64,000 nucleotides of DNA from Gaiellasilicea sp033857955 (lineage in GTDB: Bacteria > Actinomycetota > Thermoleophilia > Gaiellales > Gaiellaceae). Each line of letters starts with the position of its first letter. Position 1 is the first letter of the stretch. Shown piece by piece: positions 22,112-30,914 of this stretch. The position numbers and the translations under genes are program-made. The notes under the pieces were generated by a model that saw only the letters and a list, made by a program, of their open reading frames with translations, made no database searches and was not told the DNA's origin. The stretch lies in assembly GCA_033857955.1 (NCBI GenBank), contig JAWVCW010000016.1, positions 22,359-86,358 on the forward strand, read 5' to 3'.

Positions 22112-22930
22112 TCAGCGGCTTTTCAACGATTCCGCATACAAGGTGTTACGAGAAATGCGCGCCAGGCGGGCCACGACATCGGCTGCCTGCCTGCGGGGGA
22201 CGCCTGCGGCGACAAGCTCGATCACGGCTGCCAGCGCCTCGGCCGCGTCCGCATGCTCGCCCGCCCCGGCCCCCGCGCCGATCACGAGGGTCACCTCGCC
22301 CTTGGGCGGCTCCGGGAAGCGCGCCGCGACCTCGGCCGCGGTGCCGCGCACGACCTCCTCGAACCGCTTCGTCAGCTCGCGGCAGACCGCCACCGGACGC
22401 TCGGGCAGCACCGCCGCGAGCGAGCGAAGCGTCGCCGGGAGCCGTCGCGGCGACTCGAACGCGACTGCGGGATGCGCCCAGGCACCGAGCTCGCCCCAGA
22501 GCGCACCGAGTGCTTTCTCGCCACGCGGCAGATAGCCGAGGAACTGGTAGCGCTCGCCAACGAGACCGCTCGCGACGAGTGCCGTCTCGACGGCCGAGGG
22601 ACCCGGCAGCACGGTCACCGACACCCCAGCGTCCAGCGCGGCCGCGATCAGCCGGGCGCCGGGATCGTTCACTCCGGGCAGGCCCGCGTCCGAGACGAGC
22701 GCGATCCGCTCGCCGGCCTCGAGCCGCGGGAGCAGCTCGGCCGTGCGCTTGGCCTCGTTGTGCTGGTGGTAGCTGAGGAGCTTCGCCTGGATCCCGTGCC
22801 GGTCGAGCAGGCCCCTGGTGTGCCGCGTGTCCTCGCACAGAACGAGGTCGGCCGCCGCGAGCTCGTCGAGCACGCGCACCGTCACGTCCTCCAGGTTGCC
22901 GATCGGCGTCGCGCAGACGGCGAGCGACAA
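22112..22930 (-). CDS. rsmI: 16S rRNA (cytidine-2'-O)-methyltransferase
   Basis: A 272-residue SAM-dependent enzyme modifying C1402 of 16S rRNA. Motifs: LAVCATPIGNLEDVTVR, VLCEDTRHTRGLLDRHGI, VSDAGLPGVNDPGARLI, VLPGPSAVETALVASGL and FESPRRLPATLRSL. The start is TTG 22930 with GGAGGG eight bases upstream, inside the end of the ROK gene. Upstream frame extension belongs to the ROK gene in another frame. It is the last gene of the ROK-rsmI pair. Confidence 0.95.
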   Translation of the reverse strand: MSLAVCATPIGNLEDVTVRVLDELAAADLVLCEDTRHTRGLLDRHGIQAKLLSYHQHNEAKRTAELLPRLEAGERIALVSDAGLPGVNDPGARLIAAALDAGVSVTVLPGPSAVETALVASGLVGERYQFLGYLPRGEKALGALWGELGAWAHPAVAFESPRRLPATLRSLAAVLPERPVAVCRELTKRFEEVVRGTAAEVAARFPEPPKGEVTLVIGAGAGAGEHADAAEALAAVIELVAAGVPRRQAADVVARLARISRNTLYAESLKSR

Positions 22931-22932
22931 AT

Positions 22933-23838
22933 CTATCCCTCCTGAGCGATCGCCTCGAACGCGAGCAGGCCCGCGCCGATCAACCCCGCGTCGGAGCCGA
23001 GCTCGGCCTTGACGATCCGGAGACCCGGACGCGCGGGCTCGAGCGCCTCTCGCCGAGCGACCTCGTAGGCCTCGGGGAACAGGAACTCGGCTGCCGCGAT
23101 GCCGAAGCCGCCGCCGATGATCGTCAGCTCGGGCGCGAAGACGTTCACGAACGAGCCGATCGCCGCTCCGAGCAGATGGCCGATCCCGGCGAGCGCCTCC
23201 AGAGCGGCGGGATCGCCTTCCTCCGCCCGTCCCACCAGCAGCTCGGCGGTCGCCCCTTCGCCCCAGAGCTTCTCCGCGGCGCGGTCGGCCGCATTGCCCG
23301 ATGCCACGGCCTCGAGGTGGCCCCGTCCCGTGCAGCCGCCCTGGCAGGGCGGGCCGTCGGCGACCACGACGACGTGACCCAGCTCGGCCCAGCCGCGGTA
23401 GAGCGCCCCGCCGAAGACGACACCGCCGCCGACGCCGGTCCCGAGCGTGAGCAGCACGAGGTTTTCCGCCCCTCTCCCGGCGCCGAGCTTCCACTCGGCC
23501 AGCGCCGCCACATTCGCGTCGTTCTCGACCGCCACCGGGACGCCGAAGCGCTCGCCGAGCAGATCGTCGAGCGAGACGTCGGCGAGCGGGATGTTGATCG
23601 AGCCGAGCGCCCGGCCGGTGTTCCGATCGAGGACGGACGGGATCCCCAGGCCGAGCGCACCGAACCCGGGGCCGGCGAGCGGCTCGATCACGGCCGCGAT
23701 CGCCTCCAGCAGCTCTTCCTGCGAGGACGTCGGCGTCTGCACCTCGTGACGCTCGAGGACGCGACCCTCGACGTCGATCGACCCCGCGAGGATCTTCGTG
23801 CCGCCGAGATCGACGCCGATAACGCGTTGGGCACTCAC
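22933..23838 (-). CDS. ROK-family sugar kinase (glucokinase-like)
   Basis: A 301-residue kinase. The phosphate-binding motif is IGVDLGGTKILAGSID; the ROK sugar-binding segment is VENDANVAALAEW, followed by LTLGTGVGGGVV, the Glu/His motif WAELGHVVV and a zinc-binding-type Cys cluster PPCQGGCTGRGHLEA. Glucose phosphorylation is the likeliest activity, but ROK substrate cannot be read from sequence and N-acetylmannosamine is possible. It has no DNA-binding domain. GTG start, divergent from the LCP gene by five bases. Confidence 0.88.
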   Translation of the reverse strand: MSAQRVIGVDLGGTKILAGSIDVEGRVLERHEVQTPTSSQEELLEAIAAVIEPLAGPGFGALGLGIPSVLDRNTGRALGSINIPLADVSLDDLLGERFGVPVAVENDANVAALAEWKLGAGRGAENLVLLTLGTGVGGGVVFGGALYRGWAELGHVVVVADGPPCQGGCTGRGHLEAVASGNAADRAAEKLWGEGATAELLVGRAEEGDPAALEALAGIGHLLGAAIGSFVNVFAPELTIIGGGFGIAAAEFLFPEAYEVARREALEPARPGLRIVKAELGSDAGLIGAGLLAFEAIAQEG

Positions 23839-23843
23839 AAGCG

Positions 23844-25025
23844 GTGGCTACCATACCCTCCCGGATGACGGACGGAGCAAAGCCCTACCGGGTCTACAAG
23901 GGCGGCAGGGCGAGAGGGAAGGTGCCGACGACGCCCCGCCCGGAACGCCAGCCGAAGGGCGAGAACGAGCGTCCGAAGCCCCCCGGCCGCCCGCGCTGGC
24001 GCCGCCGGATCGGGCTCACCGTTCTCCTGCTCGGACTGCTGCTCATCGTCTGGCTCGTCCTCGGCTACCTCTCTTTCCACAGCGGCGTCAAGGAAGCGAA
24101 CGCGAGGTTGCCCAAGACGGCGAGGTCGAGCCTCGCGCCCCAGGACGGCATGCTGATCTCGAAGCCCTCGCTGATCCTGCTGCTGGGCGCCGACGGCGAC
24201 AAGCTGGCCGACGCGCGCCGCTCGGACTCGATTCTGCTCGTCCGGACCGACCCGAGCCGCCACCGGATGGGCTACCTCTCGATCCCGCGAGATCTCCGCG
24301 TCGACATCCCCGGCTACGGCGCGAACAAGATCAACGCCGCGTTCCAGCTCGGAGGGCCGGCGTTGACGCTCAAGACGGTCCGCGCCCTGACCGGGCTGAA
24401 GCCGAATCACGTCGTGCTGCTGGACTTCGAGGACTTCAAAGCCGTGATCGACGCGCTCGGCGGGATCGAGATCGACGTCCCGAAGCCGATCCTCTCGAAC
24501 AAGTTCGAATGCCCGTACGCAACCAATGCGCGCTGCGACAAGTGGCCGGGGTGGCGATTCGGCAGAGGCAAGCAGAAGATGGACGGCCGCCGCGCACTGG
24601 TCTACTCGCGCATCCGGGAGAACCGGCTCGACCCCGCGGACAACGACCTCACGCGCGGAGACCGGCAGCAGGCCGTGGTGGAGGCGATGACGAGCAAGCT
24701 CGCCAGCCCCGCGACATTCGTGCGGCTTCCGTTCATCGGCGGCGATCTCGCCAAGCCCCTCACCACCGACCTCTCGGCCGGGCAGTTGCTGCAGCTCGGC
24801 TGGGTCAAGTTCCGCGCGAACGGCAGCCGCGCGCTCCACTGCCGGCTCGGGGGCGAGCCGTCGTCGGTGGGCGGTCAGTCGGTGCTCATCGCGACGGAGG
24901 AGAACACGGCGGTGCTCTCGATGTTCACGGGCCGCTCGGCACCTCAGCCACCGCCGCCGGGAACGACCTTCGGCGCCGGCTGCACCGTCGGCGGCTCGGG
25001 AAGCCGCCGGTCGGCCAGCCGCTAG
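23844..25025 (+). CDS. LytR-CpsA-Psr (LCP) cell-wall glycopolymer ligase
   Basis: A 393-residue membrane-anchored protein: a basic Pro-rich cytoplasmic N-terminus, one membrane helix (about 55-76, IGLTVLLLGLLLIVWLVLGY), then an LCP domain with SDSILLVRTDP, LSIPRDLRVDIPGYG, KINAAFQLGG and YSRIRENRLDP. LCP enzymes move lipid-linked glycopolymers onto peptidoglycan. GTG 23844 or ATG 23865 may be the start. The C-terminal region is Pro/Gly/Ser-rich. The 3' end overlaps the convergent FmdB gene by four bases. Confidence 0.92.
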   Translation: MATIPSRMTDGAKPYRVYKGGRARGKVPTTPRPERQPKGENERPKPPGRPRWRRRIGLTVLLLGLLLIVWLVLGYLSFHSGVKEANARLPKTARSSLAPQDGMLISKPSLILLLGADGDKLADARRSDSILLVRTDPSRHRMGYLSIPRDLRVDIPGYGANKINAAFQLGGPALTLKTVRALTGLKPNHVVLLDFEDFKAVIDALGGIEIDVPKPILSNKFECPYATNARCDKWPGWRFGRGKQKMDGRRALVYSRIRENRLDPADNDLTRGDRQQAVVEAMTSKLASPATFVRLPFIGGDLAKPLTTDLSAGQLLQLGWVKFRANGSRALHCRLGGEPSSVGGQSVLIATEENTAVLSMFTGRSAPQPPPPGTTFGAGCTVGGSGSRRSASR

Positions 25026-25300
25026 TCGGCAGCGGGCGCGGGCTTCTTCTCGCCGCTGTCCGACTTCTTCTCGGACGGGCCGGAATCGCCGTCCTTCGAG
25101 CTCTCGCTCTTCTTGCGGCCACCGCGCCCATAGTCGGTCGAGTAGAAGCCGGAGCCCTTGAAGTGCACCGAGACCGGATAGAGCACCTTCTCGACAGGGC
25201 TCTTGCCGCAGATCTCGCACTTCTCCGACGGGGGGTCGGACATCCGCTGAAAGACCTCGAACGTGTGCCCGTCGGGGCACCGATACTCGTAGATCGGCAT
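25022..25300 (-). CDS. FmdB-family zinc-ribbon protein
   Basis: A 92-residue protein starting MPIYEYRCPDGHTFEVFQ, with the C4-type zinc ribbon completed by EKCEICGKS (Cys-X2-Cys; the first pair is atypical, Cys-X3-His). KVLYPVSVHFKGSGFYSTDY is the conserved FmdB middle. The C-terminal 30 residues are a Lys/Ser/Glu/Asp low-complexity tail. FmdB proteins are putative regulators, and the role is not established. Confidence 0.9.
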   Translation of the reverse strand: MPIYEYRCPDGHTFEVFQRMSDPPSEKCEICGKSPVEKVLYPVSVHFKGSGFYSTDYGRGGRKKSESSKDGDSGPSEKKSDSGEKKPAPAAD

Positions 25301-25336
25301 GGTCGAGAACCGTAGCAGCGAGAATCAGACGACACG

Positions 25337-26944
25337 ATGAGCGATACAGCACAGGCAACAAAGATCGGCGCACGCGAGCGAGCGGCTGTGCTGGCGTGGA
25401 TCTCGGCGCGCTGGTACCCGCTCGGCGTGGCCGCGATCACCGCTGCGACCGCAGGATTCCTCTTCCACCAGCTGCTCGCGTGGCCCCCGCACGAGGACGA
25501 GGCTTTGCCGCTCTTCATCGGGCGGCATCCGCTCGACAAAGTCTTCCAGGTGGTGCTCGCGGAGCGCGGCGGCGCGCCGTTGCACTTCCTGCTCGCCTGG
25601 GTCGTCGCTCATCTCGATCTCGGACTCGAGGGCCTGCGGGCGGTGTCGGCGATCTTCGCGGTCGGAAGCCTGCCGGTCATTGCCATGCTGCTCACCCGGC
25701 TGAGCGGACGTCTGCACGCGCTGATCGCGACCGTGATCGTCGCGGCGAGCTGGACCTTCCTCTTCCACGGCGTGTACGGACGGATGTACAGCCTCTTCCT
25801 GTTCACGAGCGCGCTCTCGTATCTCGCGTTGCTCCGTGCCGTCGAGCGCGGCGGGTGGAAGGCCTGGGCGCTGTGGGCGTTGGCGATCCTCGCGACCGTC
25901 GCGACCCATCCGTACGGGGCGCTCGTGCTCGCCTCGCAGGGCGTCTTCGTCGCTCTCGCCCGCCGGGACCGGCTGCCTGCGGCTCTCTGGGCGTTCGGCG
26001 CGGTCGCGGTGCTCGGCATCCCGTTCTGGCTCACCGACCTCGTGCTCGCGGGCCGTTTCGACGCCGGCGTCGGCGGCGGTGGGCGAGTCGACGTCGTCGA
26101 CTACGTCTGGCAGGCGACCGGAGACTTCACCGCCGGCTTCCCCGTCTTGCCCGCCGCGCTGGTGGCGGCCGCCGCCGGGCTCGCAGTGCTCTCGCGTGAG
26201 ACGCGCATCGCGATCGCGTGCGCAGCCCTCGTCCCGCTCGCAGCGCTGGCGATTGCGCGCAGCTCCGGCTCACCCGAGACCCGTCACCTGATCTTCCTGC
26301 TCCCGTTCGTCGCCCTTGCCGTCGCGGCGGGCATCGCGCGGCTCGGGCGCGTCTGGGCGCCGGCTGCCCTCGCGGCACTCGTCGTCGCGCAGATCGGCTG
26401 GGCGTGGGACCGGACGCCCGAGCTCTTCGAATGGGAGCCGGCGGTGCGCCAGGAGGCCCGCGCCGACGCGGCGGCATACCTGGCCGCGACGACGCAGCCG
26501 AACGACGTGCTGCTCGGCTACGACCCGCTTTTCATCCAGGCCTGGGAGCGCAACGGTGACTTCCCGCTCGTGACGCTGCCGCGCGCGGACGCCGACCTCG
26601 CGCTCCACAACCTGCTCGACCTCCCCCGCCCCCTCGGCCACGGTGTGTGGGTCTTCGATGCCAGCAAGACGACGAACGACGTGCGCTCACTGCAGATCCC
26701 GCTCGCATCGCCGCATCCCGCCGCGGCCTTCGAGGTGCGCGCCTTCGGGCCGTTCCTCGTCATCCGGACGCGCGAGCGGGTCGTGACGCCGGACCGGTAC
26801 CTCCTCCGGGCCGGGCAGGCGATGCTGGTCGGGAAGCGGCTCTTCCTCGGCGACGCCGACATCAACCTGCCGACGATCGAGCACGCGGCTCGCGCACTTC
26901 GAGGCTACGGCGCCTCGCGCTCGCTCTCGACGAGCTCGCGGTAG
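25337..26944 (+). CDS. GT-C type membrane glycosyltransferase (GT39/ArnT-like)
   Basis: A 535-residue polytopic protein with about ten membrane segments. The first extracytoplasmic loop carries HEDEALPLFIG, the acidic pair typical of GT-C enzymes that use polyprenyl-phosphate sugars, followed by GGAPLHFLLAW. Later motifs include YGRMYSLFLF and SPETRHLIFLLPF. The C-terminal third is soluble (ADAAAYLAATTQPNDVLLGY). It probably adds a sugar to an envelope polymer or protein outside the membrane; acceptor unknown. Divergent from FmdB. Confidence 0.82.
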   Translation: MSDTAQATKIGARERAAVLAWISARWYPLGVAAITAATAGFLFHQLLAWPPHEDEALPLFIGRHPLDKVFQVVLAERGGAPLHFLLAWVVAHLDLGLEGLRAVSAIFAVGSLPVIAMLLTRLSGRLHALIATVIVAASWTFLFHGVYGRMYSLFLFTSALSYLALLRAVERGGWKAWALWALAILATVATHPYGALVLASQGVFVALARRDRLPAALWAFGAVAVLGIPFWLTDLVLAGRFDAGVGGGGRVDVVDYVWQATGDFTAGFPVLPAALVAAAAGLAVLSRETRIAIACAALVPLAALAIARSSGSPETRHLIFLLPFVALAVAAGIARLGRVWAPAALAALVVAQIGWAWDRTPELFEWEPAVRQEARADAAAYLAATTQPNDVLLGYDPLFIQAWERNGDFPLVTLPRADADLALHNLLDLPRPLGHGVWVFDASKTTNDVRSLQIPLASPHPAAAFEVRAFGPFLVIRTRERVVTPDRYLLRAGQAMLVGKRLFLGDADINLPTIEHAARALRGYGASRSLSTSSR

Positions 26945-27102
26945 CAGGGCGCCTCCTCGAAGGCGGCGAGGCCTGCCGGCGTCTCGCGCCTGCGCTCCTT
27001 CGGACGCAATCGGCGTGCGGCGGCGATCGCTGCGGACGCGCCGACCGCGGCCCCGACCAGGAAGGAACGCGTTCGTGAGCGCCGCCGGTACTCCCCGTCC
27101 AT
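26905..27102 (-). CDS. Small basic protein, possible
   Basis: A 65-residue frame: MDGEYRRRSRTRSF, a short apolar stretch LVGAAVGASAAIAAA, then RRLRPKERRRETPAG and FEEAPCYRELVESE. The pattern fits a small membrane-tethered protein. It overlaps the 3' end of the glycosyltransferase by 40 bases and lies 6 bases from the divergent kinase start, which weakens the case. No family recognised. Confidence 0.45.
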   Translation of the reverse strand: MDGEYRRRSRTRSFLVGAAVGASAAIAAARRLRPKERRRETPAGLAAFEEAPCYRELVESEREAP

Positions 27103-27108
27103 GGGACG

Positions 27109-27909
27109 ATGCTACGCATGATCGTCACCCTCGGGGACCTGTTGCTGGACGTGATCGTCCGGCTGCGCCAGCCGCTCGCCGAGGGCGCCGACGCGGACGC
27201 GACCACGCAGCTCGGGTGCGGCGGCCAGGCCGCAAACGTGGCCGCGTGGGTGGCCGAGCTCGGCGGGCAGGCGCGCTTCGTCGGCAAGCGGGCCGATGAC
27301 GAGGCCGGCGGGATCGCCCAGCGCGGGCTCGAGCGCTACGGGGTCGAGGTTCGCGGGCCCGTCGTCGAGGGCCGCACCGGCACCGTCGTCTCGCTGGTGG
27401 CGGCGGACGGCGCGCGGACGATGGCCTCCGACCGCGGCGTCTCGCCCGACTTGCGCGGCGACGAGCTCGACCCGTCCTGGCTCGACGGCTGCTCGCATCT
27501 CCACCTTCCCGGCTACTCGCTCCTGCGCTCGCCGATCGACGAGGCCGCCCTTCGCACCGCCGAGCTCGCGCCGCGCGTCAGCGTCGACCTGTCGTCCTGG
27601 AGCGCGATCCGCGACTTCGGCCCGGAGCGCTTCCGCGAGCGGCTGGAGGCGCTCCGCCCCGCGATCGTGTTCGCGAACGAGGACGAGGAGCGAATCCTCG
27701 GCGGCCCGCTCGAGGGCTGCGAGTGGGTGCTGAAGCGCGGGTCGCTCGGCGCCCGCTTCGCGGATGTCGAGTGGCCCGCCGTTCCCGCCGAGGTCCTGGA
27801 CACGACGGGCGCCGGAGACGCGCTCGCGGCCGGCTACCTCGTCGGCGGCCCGGAGCTGGCGCTCGCTGCCGCAGCGCGCTGCGTCGCGAAACTAGGCTCA
27901 ATGCCATGA
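27109..27909 (+). CDS. PfkB-family carbohydrate kinase, probable pseudouridine kinase
   Basis: A 266-residue ribokinase-fold kinase. The substrate end is VTLGDLLLDVIVRL followed by GCGGQAANVAAWVAELGG; the catalytic C-terminal motif is LDTTGAGDALAAGYLVGG with the general-base Asp. A second start, ATG 27118, fits the usual MIVTLGD opening better. The stop overlaps the psuG start as ATGA. The coupling suggests it makes pseudouridine 5'-phosphate for PsuG, but PfkB kinases vary in substrate, so this is context-based. Confidence 0.85.
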   Translation: MLRMIVTLGDLLLDVIVRLRQPLAEGADADATTQLGCGGQAANVAAWVAELGGQARFVGKRADDEAGGIAQRGLERYGVEVRGPVVEGRTGTVVSLVAADGARTMASDRGVSPDLRGDELDPSWLDGCSHLHLPGYSLLRSPIDEAALRTAELAPRVSVDLSSWSAIRDFGPERFRERLEALRPAIVFANEDEERILGGPLEGCEWVLKRGSLGARFADVEWPAVPAEVLDTTGAGDALAAGYLVGGPELALAAAARCVAKLGSMP

Positions 27910-28799
27910 ACGATCTGCTTCAGGTCTCGGACGAGGTCGGCCAGGCGCTCGCGGAACGGCGCCCAGTGGTCGCGCTCGAGACGACGCTCGTCGCGCACGG
28001 GTTCCCGCCCGGCGAGGGCGTCGAGGTCGGTCTCGAGAGCGAGCGGCGCGTGCGCGAGGCGGGCGGGGTGCCGGCGACGATCGGCGTCCTCGACGGGATG
28101 CTGCGCGTCGGCCTCACGGAGGACGAGCTCGGCCGCTTCACCGCCGACGCCCGCAAGGTCGGGCCACGCGACCTCGCAGCGGCGCTCGTGCAGGGTGCCG
28201 TCGGCGCGACCACGGTCGGCGGCACCCTCGCCGTGTGCCGGGCAGCCGGGATCGGGTTCATGGGCACGGGCGGCCTCGGCGGCGTCCACCGCGGCTTCCC
28301 GAGCCCGCCGGACGTCTCCGCCGACCTCGGTGAGCTGATCCGGACCGAGGCGCTGATCGTCTGCTCGGGCGTCAAGTCGATTCTGGACGTGACGGCGACC
28401 GCCGAAGTGCTCGAGACCCTCGGCGTGCCGGTGCTCGGCTACCGCACCGACGACCTGCCCCTGTTCTACGCGGCGCACGGCGGGCCGCCGGTGTCCGCCC
28501 GCGTCGAGAGCGCCGAGGAGGCGGCCCAGATCGCGCGCACGCACTGGCGGCTCGGCCGGCACACCTCGATCCTGCTCGGCCGTCCTGCCGAGCACAGCCT
28601 CGACGATGTCGAGCCGCTGATCGAGCAAGCACTCGCGGAGGCCCACGAGCAGGGCATCATGGGCCAGGCCGTGACGCCCTTCGTCCTTTCCTACCTCCAC
28701 CTCGAGTCCGGCGGGCGCACGCTCGCCGCCAACCGCGAGCTGATCGCAGACAACGCCGGCCTCGCCGCGGAGGTGGCAGTCGCCTATGCGTCTCTTTGA
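27906..28799 (+). CDS. psuG: Pseudouridine-5'-phosphate glycosidase
   Basis: A 297-residue enzyme that splits the C-glycosidic bond of pseudouridine 5'-phosphate to uracil and ribose 5-phosphate. Motifs: VVALETTLVAHGFPPGEG, VPATIGVLDG, GPRDLAAALVQGAVGATTV with the catalytic Lys region upstream, MGTGGLGGVHRG, VCSGVKSILDV and GQAVTPFVLSYL. Length and order match the Indigoidine synthase A/PsuG family. ATG 27906 overlaps the kinase stop. Confidence 0.95.
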   Translation: MNDLLQVSDEVGQALAERRPVVALETTLVAHGFPPGEGVEVGLESERRVREAGGVPATIGVLDGMLRVGLTEDELGRFTADARKVGPRDLAAALVQGAVGATTVGGTLAVCRAAGIGFMGTGGLGGVHRGFPSPPDVSADLGELIRTEALIVCSGVKSILDVTATAEVLETLGVPVLGYRTDDLPLFYAAHGGPPVSARVESAEEAAQIARTHWRLGRHTSILLGRPAEHSLDDVEPLIEQALAEAHEQGIMGQAVTPFVLSYLHLESGGRTLAANRELIADNAGLAAEVAVAYASL

Positions 28800-29763
28800 C
28801 CGGGTCCGCGAGCTGCGTCTCGCCATCGATCGCGTCGAGCTGGAGCCACACGCTCTTTCGCTCAAGCACATGACTCGGCGCACGACCGTCGTCCACCTGC
28901 ACGGCGCCGGGCACGAGGGGGTCGGCGAGGACGTCAGCTACGAGGAGGACCTCCAGCTGGCGTTCACGGACGATGCGCTGCCGCCGCTCGCAGGGGAGCA
29001 CACCGTCGAGACGTTCTCCGAGCTCGTGGCCGGCCAGCCCGGCTACAGGCCGTGGGGGCTCGAGTCGGCCGCACTCGACCTCGCGCTCCGCCAGGCCGGG
29101 CTCTCGCTCGCCGACGCGGTCGGCCGTGAGCCGAAGCCCGTGCGCTTCGTCGTCTCCCAGAGCGCGGTCCGCGAGTGGCGCGAGCTCTATCCCGAGATTC
29201 GCTTCAAGCTCGATGCGAGCGACAAGTGGACCGACGAGGTCGTGGCGGAGCTCGCCGCGACGGGCGCCGTCGACGTCGTCGACCTGAAGGGCCTGTACGA
29301 GGGCGAATGGGTCGACGCGACGCCCTCGGCCGAGCTGTACAGCCGCGTGGCCGACGCGTTTCCGGACGCCTGGCTGGAGGACGCACGGCTCACCGACGAG
29401 ACGCGGCCGGTGCTCGAGCCGCACCGCGACCGGCTCACCTGGGACTTCCCGATTCACTCCGTCGCGGACGTCGACGCGCTCGAGTGGCCACCGCGCTGCC
29501 TCAACTCGAAGCCGTCGCGCTTCGGCTCGGTCCGCAACCTCTTCGACTTCTACGACGCGTGCGGGGAGCGCGAGATCGCGCTGTACGGTGGGGGCCAGTT
29601 CGAGCTCGGTCCCGGCCGCGCCCAGATCCAGCATCTCGCCTCGCTCTTCCACGCCGACGCGCCGAACGACGTCGCGCCGAAGGAGTACAACGACGGCGGC
29701 CCCAGGCCGGGCCTGCCGCAGAGCCCGCTTCCGCCCGCGTCCGCCGAGCCCGGCTTCCGGTGA
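28786..29763 (+). CDS. Enolase-superfamily-like protein downstream of psuG
   Basis: A 325-residue protein overlapping the psuG end by 14 bases. The first 110 residues resemble an enolase capping domain (VHLHGAGHEGVGEDVSYEED). The second part has barrel-like strands: VRFVVSQSA, IRFKLDASDKWTDEVVAELA, VDVVDLKGLYEG, WLEDARLTDE, LNSKPSRFGSVRNLFDFYDA and IALYGGGQFELGPGRAQIQH. This strand and Lys/Asp pattern resembles muconate-cycloisomerase-type enzymes, but the metal-ligand set is not clearly canonical. Substrate unknown; the operon suggests the products of pseudouridine breakdown or a related sugar acid. Confidence 0.65.
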   Translation: MRLFDRVRELRLAIDRVELEPHALSLKHMTRRTTVVHLHGAGHEGVGEDVSYEEDLQLAFTDDALPPLAGEHTVETFSELVAGQPGYRPWGLESAALDLALRQAGLSLADAVGREPKPVRFVVSQSAVREWRELYPEIRFKLDASDKWTDEVVAELAATGAVDVVDLKGLYEGEWVDATPSAELYSRVADAFPDAWLEDARLTDETRPVLEPHRDRLTWDFPIHSVADVDALEWPPRCLNSKPSRFGSVRNLFDFYDACGEREIALYGGGQFELGPGRAQIQHLASLFHADAPNDVAPKEYNDGGPRPGLPQSPLPPASAEPGFR

Positions 29764-29948
29764 GCTACAAGCGGCCGCTCACCAGCCGCGGCGCTCTGAA
29801 ACGAGGCGAGCGCGAGCGCGCAGTCGGCGTCGACCCCGAGGACGAGGCCGCTCGCTGGCTCGCGGAGCACGATCCGAAGCCGACGCCCCCGGAGCCGAAG
29901 GCGGCGAAGAAGTCCAAGGCCGTGCACCGCTTCCGCCAGCAGCAGTAG
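29760..29948 (+). CDS. Small basic protein, unknown
   Basis: A 62-residue protein from GTG 29760, overlapping the preceding stop as GTGA. It begins SYKRPLTSRGALKRGERERA, has a central acidic helix DPEDEAARWLAEHDPKP, and a Lys-rich end AAKKSKAVHRFRQQQ. The charge pattern suggests a nucleic-acid or ribosome-associated peptide. No family recognised. Last gene of the psuK-psuG unit. Confidence 0.6.
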   Translation: MSYKRPLTSRGALKRGERERAVGVDPEDEAARWLAEHDPKPTPPEPKAAKKSKAVHRFRQQQ

Positions 29949-29956
29949 CGCGAGCG

Positions 29957-30244
29957 TTAGGCGTCCAGGACCCCCAGGAGCGTGTCGATGTCGACGAGCT
30001 CGAGCGACTGCAGCTTCGCGCTGCCGCGGGCTCCGAGCGCGAGCGAGATCTTGGCGACGGTCGCGGCGTCGGCGGCCTCGATGATGTTCACGAAGTCGTA
30101 CTCGCCGAGCGTTGCCCACTGGTGCAACACCTTCGCGCCGAGCTCCTCAACGTCGCGGTTCACCTCGCGCAGCCGGCTCGGGTTCGCCTTCAGCGTCTGA
30201 ACGCCCTGCGGGGTCAGCGTCGTGAGCATCAGATAGGTCGGCAT
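29957..30244 (-). CDS. GYD domain protein
   Basis: A 95-residue protein of the GYD/DUF3303-type ferredoxin-like fold: MPTYLMLTTLTPQGVQTLKA, then VEELGAKVLHQWATLGEYDF with the family's GEYD variant, then EAADAATVAKISLALGARGS. Such proteins often form small alpha-beta dimers; no activity is assigned. ATG 30244 follows GAGGAGG. The gene converges on the psuG operon and lies 10 bases after the next membrane gene. Confidence 0.88.
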   Translation of the reverse strand: MPTYLMLTTLTPQGVQTLKANPSRLREVNRDVEELGAKVLHQWATLGEYDFVNIIEAADAATVAKISLALGARGSAKLQSLELVDIDTLLGVLDA

Positions 30245-30254
30245 CAGCACCTCC

Positions 30255-30914
30255 TCAATTCGCGGAGCTCGATCGTACTCGGGCGACCTGGTCGACGTAG
30301 AGCAGCGCGCCCCCGAGGAAGAGGAGCGGCGACATGACGAGATCGGCGAGCCCGAGAGCGGCACGCTCTCCCGCGTCGCCCAGGTCGCGGAGGAGGAGCA
30401 CGAGGGTCAGCTTCACCAGCCCGAAGAGGACGACGAGCGTCGCGAGCGACCCGAGCGCATGGACGTAGTCGGCGCGGGCCAGCTGGACCGCGCGGCGGAG
30501 AGCGGCGCGGGTCCCCAGGCGCTCGAGCACCAACACCGGCACCACCAGGCCGACGAGCGCGAGCCACGCCACGGCCGGGAGCACGTAGAGGAGCGTCAGG
30601 AAGGCGGCCGGCACGAACACGATCGAGCCCACGAGGACCGCACGCACGACGTCTTCCGTGCGGGGCCGCACGCCGCCGACGATCGCCGAGGCGCCGGTGA
30701 AGGATGCGGCCATGAGCGGCGCCCCGGCCGCCAGCACGAGGACCTGAAAGAGCGTGTGATGGCCGGCCGTGATCTGGTTGATCACCGTCAGGCTGATCCC
30801 CAGCGCAAGCGACGGCCAGAGATTGTCTCCGTAGAGCTTCAGCGTCTCGGCCACGAGCTGCCCGACGGTGCGGGTTTCGGGCGGGAGCGGCGGCGGCAGC
30901 GCGGTCTTGCTCAC
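30255..30914 (-). CDS. Integral membrane protein, glycerophosphoryl-type unknown
   Basis: A 219-residue polytopic protein from GTG 30914, which overlaps the upstream stop by four bases. The N-terminus VSKTALPPPLPPETRTVGQL is Pro-rich, then come about six hydrophobic segments, including LWPSLALGISLTVINQIT, LFQVLVLAAGAPLMAASF, VLVGSIVFVPAAFLTLLYVL and LGSLATLVVLFGLVKLTLVL. ERLGTRAALRRAVQLARADYVHA is a long amphipathic cytosolic link, as in DUF7847/YciC-type membrane proteins. Function unknown. Confidence 0.75.
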   Translation of the reverse strand: MSKTALPPPLPPETRTVGQLVAETLKLYGDNLWPSLALGISLTVINQITAGHHTLFQVLVLAAGAPLMAASFTGASAIVGGVRPRTEDVVRAVLVGSIVFVPAAFLTLLYVLPAVAWLALVGLVVPVLVLERLGTRAALRRAVQLARADYVHALGSLATLVVLFGLVKLTLVLLLRDLGDAGERAALGLADLVMSPLLFLGGALLYVDQVARVRSSSAN

